In this document: piece by piece, positions 23,611-32,382 of the stretch
Position numbering within the stretch: position 1 is the stretch's first letter
Layout of the letters: the number at the start of each line of letters is the position of its first letter
Source of the DNA: Amphimedon queenslandica
Taxonomy: Eukaryota; Porifera; Demospongiae; Haplosclerida; Niphatidae
Assembly: GCF_000090795.2 (NCBI RefSeq)
Contig: NW_003546271.1
Location: forward strand, 69,448 to 116,526
Reading direction: 5' to 3'
DNA length: 47,079 nucleotides
Translations under genes and position numbers: made by a program
Notes under the pieces: generated by a model
What the model was told of the DNA's origin: nothing
The model's input: only the letters and a program-made list of their open reading frames with translations
The model's database searches: none

Positions 23611-23849
23611 GTGTAGGTTTTATTTTAGAGCATCTTAGTTCACACTCTAGTTATGTTGGGAATTTTTTTAAATATTTAATGATTATCTCATCGGCCACGC
23701 TTACATAATGTACAGAAACGATGATTCACGGGAAAATACGAAATACTAACCTTCTGTCACTAATGGCCTGTGTCTTCTCCATTGCTACCATTTTTACTAC
23801 AGCAAAATTGTAGAAGAAATCATTTTTTAATGTTTCTCTTCATCTCCGT

Positions 23850-23873
23850 GTAACCCAGATGCGTGGGTTACAC
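23850..23873. repeat. Perfect 9-bp stem-loop
   Basis: TGTAACCCA, a 6-base spacer, then TGGGTTACA. A variant half (TGCGTGGGTGACACA) follows about 28 bp later. This resembles a small element terminus or a fold-back MITE remnant upstream of the RecQ-like relic. Confidence 0.5.
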
Positions 23874-24035
23874 AAGTTATACATATATGATGCGTGGGTG
23901 ACACATATATGATTCCTTTCCTGAGAATCAAGGCAGACCCAAAAGCATCATAATTGTAGTTACTCCATTGACTTCAATTACGAAAAATCAGTAGACAATC
24001 ATGAGTAGAATACTGTAGGAACTAGATTTGTAGGT

Positions 24036-24925
24036 CCATTCTTTCAGAGCTAAAGGTTTGGCAATCGGTTGTGTGTGTGGAGATGACAGTGAATATGAAG
24101 ACATGAAAGTGGATGTTGTAAATGGAAAGTATCACATAGTTACCGTACCCCTGAAGCACTGATTTTGAGAAGTTGGAGAAAGTTAATTAGCTTAGAGAGT
24201 TACCAAGCCAGGATTAAAGGCTTCATAATTGATGAGGCACATACTGTAATCACTTGGTAAATTATTAATAATACTATCAATTCAATTTCCATAGATCAGG
24301 AAATTTGTCGGAAAAAAAATTTTTGTGTTTTAAAATTGTGCTGTGATTTAATTTTTACTAAATAAGACTGTGTCAAGTATTCAATATGGCATGTAATTAT
24401 ATCAGTAGTCTAGTTTTTGCAAAATTCTAATCAAGTAAACTTAAAATCACAGTAAAAATTTCCAGATAGATGGTATATAATAATTATGTTGTAATAGGAG
24501 TTGTACCTTTCACGATTGTTTACTGAAAATTGGAGACATCCCTAGTTTGCTACCTAGTAATTGTGGTGTGATGGCATTGACAGCAGCTGCTCCTTACTCT
24601 CTAAGAATGGAACTATTGCATCTTCTTGGCATGAAAGACCCTATTGTAATTGTACTTTCACCTTGCAAGGATAATCTGTATTATCGGACTTTCCTTTTAC
24701 ATCTGTTGAATGTAACTTCAATTCTGTCTTAGAGGAACTGAGAGCAAAGCGAGATCTTTTTCCAAGGACCATAATTTACTGTTTAACCATGGTTGATTGT
24801 TCTAAAATGTATCAATATTTCCAAACTAACTTAGGAAAAGATTTTACTAATCCTCCTTGGGCACCAGCAACTCTTTCTATGTTTAGACTGGTCGAGATGT
24901 TCACTAGCTGCACTTATCATGAGGT
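24036..24925 (+). pseudogene. RecQ-like DEAH helicase fragment with an intron
   Basis: RecQ-family helicases unwind DNA 3'-5'. This one belongs to a multi-copy lineage in invertebrate genomes. Exon 1 reads FRAKGLAIGCVCGDDSE, TPEALILRSWRKL and the Walker B motif GFIIDEAHTVITW. A phase-2 intron (24257-24497, GTAAAT...ATAG) rejoins W exactly to SCTFHDCLLKIGDIPSLLP and motif III GVMALTAAAP (TATA-type in active enzymes, here TAAA). Then LGMKDPIVIVLSPCKDNLYY and, after a frame shift near 24680, DLFPRTIIYC and FRLVEMFTSCTYHEV. Walker A and the N-terminus are missing upstream and the C-terminal part ends near 24920, where the strand is occupied by the DUF6589 relic. A second frame shift lies at the TPEAL segment. 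Confidence 0.75.
24257..24497 (+). other. Intron of the RecQ-like relic
   Basis: GT at 24257, AG at 24496-24497. Joining the exons restores one reading frame across DEAHTVITW/SCTFHD and the order of RecQ motifs II and III. Confidence 0.75.
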
Positions 24926-26103
24926 GCTTCCAGCATATTATCAGTCTATCCCCGTCACCCTCACGAACTGAATCGGCAAATTCTAAGTAAATTGCTCCAA
25001 TTGTCATCAATTGCTTTGAACATTTCAGTATACGATCATCTTCACACTTACATGTCATGAAATCAGTAAAATCTGAAATTATTTTTGAAAGAATTGACGT
25101 CATCAATTTTTTACGATCTTCAACATCAAGTGTCCATGAATCTGGAGATATATGAGATGGCCATTCATCTTGTGATTTTATATTTACAACTTTCATAGCT
25201 GCAGCAGTGACATAACTATGCATAATTGTAAGTAAAAATACTCACAAGAATTCATGTTATTCTTTGGTCTTGCAACAACATTGGACCTACCAATAAGGTT
25301 ACGAAGCTGGTACAATGTTCCACGTTCAGAAACTGACACTTTAGAAAGGAAATACTTCCAAATGACCTATATAATCAATTCATACATAGTTTAAAATGAA
25401 TATAAACTGACTGCAAATAATGATAGCTTTGTGTGCCAGTCTTCAATTGTTGGTCTTAGTCCTACAAGCCTCTCTGATGGTCGCTCTTCATTACTCTTAA
25501 CTTGTATGGCAGATATTGTCCTGGCAACAGACAACTGATCTCCACTCAACAATATTTGATGACTTTTTGCATGCCATACCTATAATAAATTGGAACATAT
25601 GACATATGAATAAACATTATACCTTTTCAACTTCATTAGTTTCAGGGATCAATGTTTCTCAAGTTCAACATGTGGCACATACTGATGAATGTTACATAAA
25701 ATGTCAACCATCTCTTCTACTTTATTTTCATTTTTGAATATAACACCCAATGGAACCTGTCATGACTGTAATAGCTATACTTTTTAAAACATTTATGGAA
25801 AATTCAATAACAGATTTAGATGACATTTCTGTGTAACGACGATGATGTATTTGAGGTACAACAAGGTATCCAAATAATTTATCAAAAAAAGTAAGATTGC
25901 TTTAGTATTCTAGAATACAAAATGTGCAAATTCTGCACAAATGAATCTCTATTTCTTGTTGATGGCAAAATTGATGGTGCTGCCTCATGGAGGGTAATGG
26001 TGTGAGATGGAACTGTTGCGCTTAAATTATGAACCGATATCCTATCTTGTACTCCATAAAAGTGATAGTAGTGCAACGATTTGACCGTGTTGTCCTTTCT
26101 CAT
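24915..26103 (-). pseudogene. DUF6589-like gene fragment with small introns
   Basis: The function of this family is not known; it is often multi-copy in invertebrate genomes, which suggests mobile-element origin. Minus-strand order: YGVQDRISVHNLSATVP and FVQNLHILYSRIL (26103-25890); VPLGVIFKNENKVEEMVDIL (about 25760-25700); a 43-bp intron (25580-25622); VWHAKSHQILLSGDQLSVA, ERPSERLVGLRPTIEDWHTKL (25579-25420); a 45-bp intron (25367-25411); VIWKYFLSKVSVSERGTLY, LRNLIGRSNVVARPKNN (25366-25260); after a frame shift, VTAAAMKVV (about 25210); EFADSVREGDGDRLIICWKHL (about 24970-24920). It then runs into antisense RecQ sequence, so the C-terminus is lost. Both introns are phase 0 and keep the frame. 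Further frame shifts near 25665 and 25240 mark it as decayed. Confidence 0.75.
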
Positions 26104-26353
26104 TTAAAGTGGAGAAACTGTGAGGTCCAAATTGTCTCAAACTAGTTTGTAATTTGACAGATTATTGCTTGCTTCCCTGTTGCCATGCACAATTACATCA
26201 GAAGTAGTTGTACTACCTGCTGTATTATAATTCAGAAGGCTCAGTCTCACATATCAATGGTGTTTGGCCTAGTTTTCTAAATTTCAGTTAGTTTGTAGTA
26301 ATAAAAAGAATTTACGGTAACTCACTCCACCTATGGTGGGGCCACACATTGGC
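26104..26353. other. Non-coding stretch upstream of the TATA box
   Basis: No ORF. The boundary between the DUF6589 relic and the following retroelement-like unit lies somewhere here and cannot be placed. Confidence 0.4.
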
Positions 26354-26361
26354 TATATAAG
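26354..26361 (+). promoter_or_regulatory. TATA box upstream of the Ser-rich ORF
   Basis: TATATAAG, 64 bp upstream of the ATG at 26426, in a locally GC-richer segment. The spacing suits RNA polymerase II initiation near 26385-26395 and a short 5' leader. Confidence 0.5.
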
Positions 26362-26425
26362 CTGCCCCACGCCTTGACCTCATTGGCCTTTTTCTAACTC
26401 CGACCGGCGACCACGCCATTTCATT

Positions 26426-26884
26426 ATGAGTTCAAGCTCAAGCTCACTAGATTCATCTTCTTTGTCGGAATCTAGCTACAGCAGCAGGCAGAGCCCTGCT
26501 AAGACTAAGAGGCGCCCCAAAACTGTGCATAGTCGCAGGAAAAGGTGCGCCTCGAACCAAGCTATAATGAAGTTATTGCAGAGGATGGAATCATCCCTCA
26601 ATGACTCCATTAATGATGTCTCTGCTAGAGTCCAGTCTCTGGAGTCTAGTAGTAAGGCTGGGCCGCCACCCAAGAAGAGGGCGATCCACCACAGAGTAAA
26701 AGACTGGGCAGACAGGGAAGGCAACACTGACCTTGATGACTTGCCACCTGCTGCATTTGGCTGGTCCGACCATGAGGAGGACAACGAGCAGGAGGAAACT
26801 CCAGCTGCCGTTGCCTTATCTCTATCAGAGGAAGATAGAGCCTTCCTGGTCTCTGCCTTCACTTCTACCCTTCCTAACATGTAA
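26426..26884 (+). CDS. Ser-rich ORF, probable 5' part of a DIRS-like gag/ORF1, truncated
   Basis: 152 codons from an ATG in good context below a TATA box. N-terminus very Ser-rich (MSSSSSSLDSSSLSESS), then basic KTKRRPKTVHSRRKRC, a probable short coiled coil (IMKLLQRMESSLNDSIND), the basic PPPKKRAIHHRVKDW, and an acidic segment ending LSLSEEDRAFLVSAFTSTLPN. The last part resembles, from memory, the start of the conserved block of DIRS-type ORF1 proteins (a phrase of the type 'F...LPN' before an Arg-rich segment). The ORF is cut at about 26880, where Helitron copy 2 sequence begins, and the stop TAA comes from the Helitron side. Codon use is less AT-biased than its neighbours and there is no internal stop, so it is relatively young. 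Confidence 0.45.
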   Translation: MSSSSSSLDSSSLSESSYSSRQSPAKTKRRPKTVHSRRKRCASNQAIMKLLQRMESSLNDSINDVSARVQSLESSSKAGPPPKKRAIHHRVKDWADREGNTDLDDLPPAAFGWSDHEEDNEQEETPAAVALSLSEEDRAFLVSAFTSTLPNM

Positions 26885-27420
26885 GTATGCTAGAGTTAGA
26901 TTGGATACCTTAGATACCACTTCTACTATTAAAATTCGTCAAATTTGTAATTGTCATTGTTATCCTTTTCTGAGCTTCTTTACTGAAAGCCCAATATCCA
27001 GCTGTCTTTCCCTCATGTTGTATTGGTAGCTGAAATAATCTATGTAGTCTTAAAAACTCATTCTCTAATAAGTCTTTATGTTCTTTTTCACTTATATGAT
27101 GAGTCTTCATTTTATCAAAAATTCTTTTTTGATCTACATTAAGCATTGCCTCTCTTTTCTCTAATGTTAAAGTACGTACATTTATATGCATGTCAGCAAT
27201 ATCAACTACTGCTTCCATTATTTCACCCAGTAATTAAGGCTCATTATCTTCTTATTATCAGGAAGTTTTTCAGTAAAACCGGCTTTAATTCTTCCATGAC
27301 TATTTACTTGCAATCACGTTCAGCTTCTAATAATTTCTGTAGTTAACTGAAATAATTTTAAATGCCACGTATAGATTCCTCTTTGTGATGCCTAAAAGCT
27401 TGTTCCATTGTTTCTCCTTC
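26881..27420 (-). pseudogene. N-terminal helicase fragment of Helitron copy 2
   Basis: Matches 6595-7330 of copy 1. On the minus strand: EAVVDIADMHINVRTLTLE, LNVDQKRIFDKMKTHHIS and LLENEFLRL, then a deletion that joins directly to HRLFQLPIQHEGKTAGYW. The missing piece is the Walker A region. Several frame shifts occur. The low-coordinate edge is a fusion with the Ser-rich ORF. Confidence 0.8.
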
Positions 27421-27422
27421 AA

Positions 27423-28060
27423 TTACGAGTGTGCTCTCATCTCTAAAAGGCACAAATAAAAATAATAGCGAGTAATGAAAATCGTCTCTTCCGCTTTTTG
27501 CATAGGACTAAATGTCCTATTATTTGGAAGGACTGGCTTTGATCGATGTTTGTATTCTTTTTGTCCATTTTCTCCTATTATATCAAATTTGCAATTACTA
27601 ACAGATTGGTAAAGAGATTGATTTTCCATGTTATTTAGTTTGTTGGATAAAACTCTATAATTATGCTAAGACTAAAAATTTTTTTAGCAGATCGATCCTC
27701 TTTTGTTAAATATGAATAGTTTTTTATTTTTTTGCTCCTTTTATGAGGCAAGTACACATTAACGTACTGTACAGTTACTGATTTAATGTGTAAACTTTCA
27801 CTGAGAAGATCACTGGCTTCATATAGTCCTACTTCTTTAGTTCGAAGCAACTTTTGTCCGATTTTCCAAAGCCTGCTGTGTATGTTGTCACAGCTGCTTA
27901 CTTCATCCCATAAATCCTGTGCATGACTCTTTCCTGCTTTAGTGATGTATCCAGTTACATACTCCGATAAGGAAAGACTCCACTCTGCTATGTATTGCTA
28001 GTCCATATTTGCATGCCAAAATTTCAACAGTAAAGGATTGCAGTCGTTGACTCAAAGTTC
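27423..28060 (-). pseudogene. Rep C-terminal region of Helitron copy 2
   Basis: Contains VGLYEASDLLSESLHIKSVTV and PHKRSKKIKNYSYL (27850-27690), a block characteristic of Helitron proteins between Rep and helicase and absent from copy 1, followed by [22 protein letters not shown] and [15 protein letters not shown] (27629-27500). The frame shifts at about 27500 into the FVPF region. The sequence CLYQ/SLYQ here corresponds to VSLYEF in copy 1. Confidence 0.7.
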
Positions 28061-28069
28061 TTTTTCATT

Positions 28070-28670
28070 TCATTTAAGATAATATAATTTATCGCATGAT
28101 TTCAAGCTATTTTGAAAATCACTGATGAAAATACTATTTTGTACTGGTCTAGGAAAATCATGTCGGCATCTAAATATATTGGTCTTTCTGATTTTAATGT
28201 TTCGTTTGCAGTACTTGCTGCACTTGTGCATTTGGTATTTTGTTACCAAAAACTTTAAATCAGGCGAGGTATTTCTGTCTGGTATATGACAGGTAATTCT
28301 ATCTTGTATAAAAAAACAGACTTCTTCTGGATGATTGATGCCAACAACAGGAGCATTTTCAATACATAAGAGGATGTGATAATAACGCACTCCACGCATT
28401 TGATATTCATAATATTGCTCTACTTTGCCTAGAACACTTCTCTGGAGAATGACTATATTAATAAATTTTTTAAACTTGTCAGAAAATTGTCGTGATACAG
28501 AAACAGTGTCCTCAGTACATAATCTAGAAATACACTATGGTTGTGGAGCATTATTTACTTTTTTTAAATATTACGCTATATTAGCTAAATCATATTCAGC
28601 ACAACTTAATGTTAGGCAATGTGTTGATGAGCCATACTCAGCAATCATTGCTTTGACTTCACCTTTTATG
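28070..28670 (-). pseudogene. HUH Rep nuclease core of Helitron copy 2, HUH motif damaged
   Basis: Helitron Rep nicks and joins single strands through a HUH motif plus Tyr residues. The minus strand gives MIAEYGSSTHCLTLSCAEYD (about 28655-28600), then CTEDTVSVSRQFSDKFKKF, VLGKVEQYYEYQMRGVRYYH (about 28440-28370), ILLCIENAP, EEVCFFIQDRITCHIPD, YQMHKCSKYCKRN and CRHDFPRP. In working Reps the segment after 'EYQ.RG' has His-x-His; here the first His is Tyr (RYYH), so metal binding should be lost. One stop occurs near 28590 (after LANIA) and another in the same block. This core is absent from copy 1. Confidence 0.8.
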
Positions 28671-28929
28671 CGGAATCAATATGATTTGTGCCCCGTATTG
28701 GAGCCAACCTTGTACTTAAATTGCCTTAAAATTCTTCATCTAACACAATTATTTTTTATCAACAGTTTGACCCTTGCCCCTCGATATTCTCAATAAATTA
28801 TATTTACCAGTTTTAAAGGCCTTGTTAATTTATAAACCATAAATGAGCAAACAATATGAATGATTTCTACAAGATCGGGAATCTTTGTTGTAAGTTCTTG
28901 ATTTTATGTATTCACTATATGATAAAAGT

Positions 28930-29650
28930 CTGCGCTCGATAGCTTTGTCTGGGAAGATGCTCACCATATTGCCCAGTTTGAAATAAAGTAGGAAAGCATA
29001 AATCAAGATGCTCTTGCCTATTCTCTATAGGCGCTTCTTTTACATTCATTAGTTTCTATTCACTATTATCAGAAACTGTTGCAATTTTACTATCAAGATT
29101 TCTAATGGTATATGCGGAAAGACCTTCTAAATCTTAATCATTTGCTTTATGAAGCATTTTTCAAGTACTATTGCTAACTACTTGTATAACATTTTTAGAC
29201 GATTTGTCAATTGAATCATCGTCTAAGTTTCTATATGGCCAATTTATTTCTATTAGTTTTTTTAGTGCTTCTTATATTTTATTTACGTCAACTATTCCAC
29301 GCCAGACAGTAATTGATATAGTAGGCTGTCCATGAATAACAATATAAAGTTCTGGATTAGGCATATCATTAGAATCTATACCAATCTTATTTAAAATTTC
29401 CGTGGTTTTGTCTAATGGAAGGGGTAAATGAAACATTGCACCTTTAAGAGCCTTCAATAAGTTATATATAGGCACTTTTAAGGTGTGTGCTTAGCCTAAC
29501 ACTTGTCTGAAATCATTTGGCTCTCTGTATTAACTGGCAACTCAAAGGATCCAAATTTTCCCATTCTTTGGGTAGTGGCTCACACTTTAACCCATTGAGT
29601 AGACAAGGTGCTGGAACTTCAATTTTCCTATTAATAGGTTCACAATGATT
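28930..29650 (-). pseudogene. Region upstream of Rep, Helitron copy 2
   Basis: Diverged copy of 7740-8440 in copy 1. The clearest frame (29475-29272) reads PIYNLLKALKGAMFHLPL and IGIDSNDMPNPELYIVIHGQPT. The Cys-containing part lies at about 29500-29650. Stops and small indels throughout. Confidence 0.65.
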
Positions 29651-31547
29651 ACAAATATACATTACTTTATTTATTGCTGTAGGATCAGTCTCTCTAATGT
29701 AACCTACTAAATTTTTAGCTTCAGTGAGAGACTTTTTTCTAAAAGCCTCTCACAGCTACAACATGCATTAACTGCTTAATCAGACAAAGCTTTCATTAAT
29801 TCATCAATAGCATCTGAGTACTGAAAATAAAGTACAGTATCTAAATTTCGTAATCTAAATGGGTCATCTTCTTCACCATCGTTAATAGCATGATAGACAT
29901 CAAATTCAGTCTTATCTGCTCCATTAATTTTTAAATTCATCAATTGTGCTATAACGCCATCAGCAAGGAAACAATCAATATTATCTATTGTTAAATGGGC
30001 ATTTCTAGCAACATAAGTGTTTTAAAAGGTGTCTCAGCAAAAGATAATGTACAGATGCATTGTGTAAAATACACAGCATACTTTTACAGCCATTATCATT
30101 ACTACTACACACAATAGGATAGCATATCCTTTCAAAAACATTTTCTGAATATTTTTAATATTTTTCAACGCTATTTTCAACTTTTTTAACAATTACTTAC
30201 ATTTGTATTATCACAGTTATCATGTTCATACACTTGATCAATTTTTTCAACATGCAGAGATCTTGTCATAATGATCATCAGGACATTAATCGCATGCAAC
30301 TAAATGCTTCCTCAATTCTTTAATGGGTTCATCAAAATATCGTCTAGCTTCAAATAATAGAACTAATGTCACTTTTCAATAAAGGCTTGCACCTGCTTGT
30401 ACAGTGCCATTTGAGGGTAGGGTTTCTCTTATTGGTATACATTCTATTGTTGTCATCAAGACTATCTTCTTCAGAGTCACTATTATCATTACTTTCTTCT
30501 ATTCTATCAATACATGATACATCAACAATCTCTGCTACATAACAGGTGCCATGTGTATCAACAGGGATTGCAATTGGAATATCTAATTGGCTATCAAAAT
30601 TATCATTAGGATACAAATGTGCTGATTCATAAAAATAGGGCTCACTATTGTGTGACATTGCTCACCAAAATCACTAAAGCCATTCAACTTCAATTTCCTA
30701 ATGCTATTTTATACACATATCAATATGCCTACTATATGGGATCCGTTTTTCAAAAGTGATTCTAACAATATACTTGATGCAGCATTACATTTACTGTCAT
30801 ATGTTGTGTTCTCAAAATATATACCTTTCATACTTGATGGCAATAAATTAACTATTTTGGGGCTGCTGTAAAAAAATATTCCTTTGCTTCACTATATGGT
30901 GCAGTTAATGAGTACTTAGAACGCAATCTATACCATATTTCACAATAATTACAATCATAATAATCTTAATTTAGACACCTCTTATTTTCCATATTCAGTG
31001 CTATTTTTAACTTATCCATTTCATTATCACAATATTTAAATTTTAAAAATTTATCTTTTGTAGCATGTAATATTACATCTCTGTTTTCATAATACCGTTT
31101 CAAAGACTTCCGTCCTTGTGGGTCAGAATTTTGTTGATAACGTCTTTTAGACATTCTTTATTAAAGAGGTTTTGAGAATACATTTTTAGTAAATACACTA
31201 ATAATTTTATAGTTTTCTCATCTTTACTTTTGTTATACCAATATTTACATTTTTGCAATACATAACCCAGGTTCATGCCTAAAACTGCTGGTAAAAGCCT
31301 TTGCAGAAGCAATGTTATACTTTTTCCTGATTTTATATGCAATTCTCGCTTTGCTTTTGACCCTGTTACATTGTCTTACATAGTATGCTCTGCCATTTGA
31401 TCTATTTTTATCTATGAAATTTTTGATTTGCTTTCTGTTAACATAATTTGTTGCATTTCTTTTCTTAGTTTTATTCCCAGTTAAGTTGTTTTTCCTTTTT
31501 TTACTTCGTTTTAGTAAAATGATCACAACCAAAATCAGTCCTAACAT
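29651..31547 (-). pseudogene. N-terminal region of Helitron copy 2
   Basis: Includes the acidic block MSHNSEPYFYESAHLYPNDN with SDSEEDSLDDNN and LKWHCTSRCKPLL (30658-30350), and the basic block with SKKRKNNLTGNKTKKRN and NRVKSKARIAYKI (31547-31245). The most upstream Met, near 31547, is the best candidate start. Frame shifts and an interrupted stretch at 29830-30340 show decay. It is collinear with 8600-10545 in copy 1. Confidence 0.6.
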
Positions 31548-32382
31548 TGAAACCAGAAATAATTACATTTACCATAACACCAAGAATGCAGAATGCACAT
31601 TATTATCATCATAAACTCTGCTGATACTTAACATTGTATAACACTTATCTCAATATATTGCAGCAACAGAAGCATAAAACACAGTACTTCAAAAGCAGCT
31701 GACTAAATGAAGTTGAGTGGCTAATACTGAGCAGCTGTAACTTTAATTTTCACTCTAATTCAAAAATGAAAATTAAATTTTAAAGTAACTTATTTCACAA
31801 GTAGCTTTTAAAAGAACCGGTAATCTCTTAGTCTCAGCAGTGAGCACTCCTTGCAATTAAGATCAGAGCGAAAGATCAAGAATAGAGCAAAAACGAAAAT
31901 GTTAAACGACACAGTTATCTATCGCAACTTTGCTCATTCGTATTTAATTTCAAAATGGTGCCTGAAATGGAGAGGGGTGTGATAAATCACGCCCAAATAA
32001 TTAGTTCTTAACCTTAAACTAAGTACGATAATAAAAGCACTCGTCTTATCCTTAAACCAAGCCAAATGGAATGGTGCAAAAGCCATTTTAAGCTATTCCC
32101 TATTTTAAAAAATTTCCGTATTGATAGAAGATGAAAGAAGAAAAAGTCTGAAGAATTTTGCAGAAATATGAATTTTGGCCTATTCTCCAGAATTGCTCCC
32201 GTTACATCACCTGTCACTTTAAATGTACCACGAGAATTGCTCAGTGAAGGAGAACTCAGTGAAGTAACTACTAAGGCTTTACAATGTAAACTAAAAGAGT
32301 TATAAGCGTATGAAAATTGTAAATTTGGCCGCCATTTTAAAAAATCAACCTCAACCATAGATATATGCTACCGCCTATATGA
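31548..32382 (-). other. 5' non-coding region of Helitron copy 2
   Basis: Collinear with 10560-11379 of copy 1. The copy-1 63-bp sequence that flanks the N gap occurs here once only (about 31588-31655). Confidence 0.65.

Larger units (their letters stand above)
26881..32382 (-). mobile_element. Helitron copy 2, truncated at its 3' side
   Basis: Collinear with copy 1 from the 5' terminus (32382; minus strand TCATATAGGCGGTAGC) through N-terminal, Cys-rich and Rep regions into the start of the helicase, then cut at about 26880 against the Ser-rich ORF. Compared with copy 1 it keeps two Rep segments (about 28120-28930 and 27632-27910) but lacks an internal piece of the helicase including Walker A (near 27042), the rest of the helicase, OTU and the 3' end. 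It is more decayed than copy 1 in the shared parts. Confidence 0.8.

Noticed and set aside
25210..25260. A 30-bp intron (GTGAGT...CATAG) in the DUF6589 relic
   Set aside because: Removing it puts the downstream motif VTAAAMKV out of frame. A one-base frame shift explains the data better.
26476..26880. Minus-strand frame of 134 codons
   Set aside because: Antisense to the Ser-rich ORF, which has a TATA box, a good ATG and a sensible domain pattern on the plus strand.
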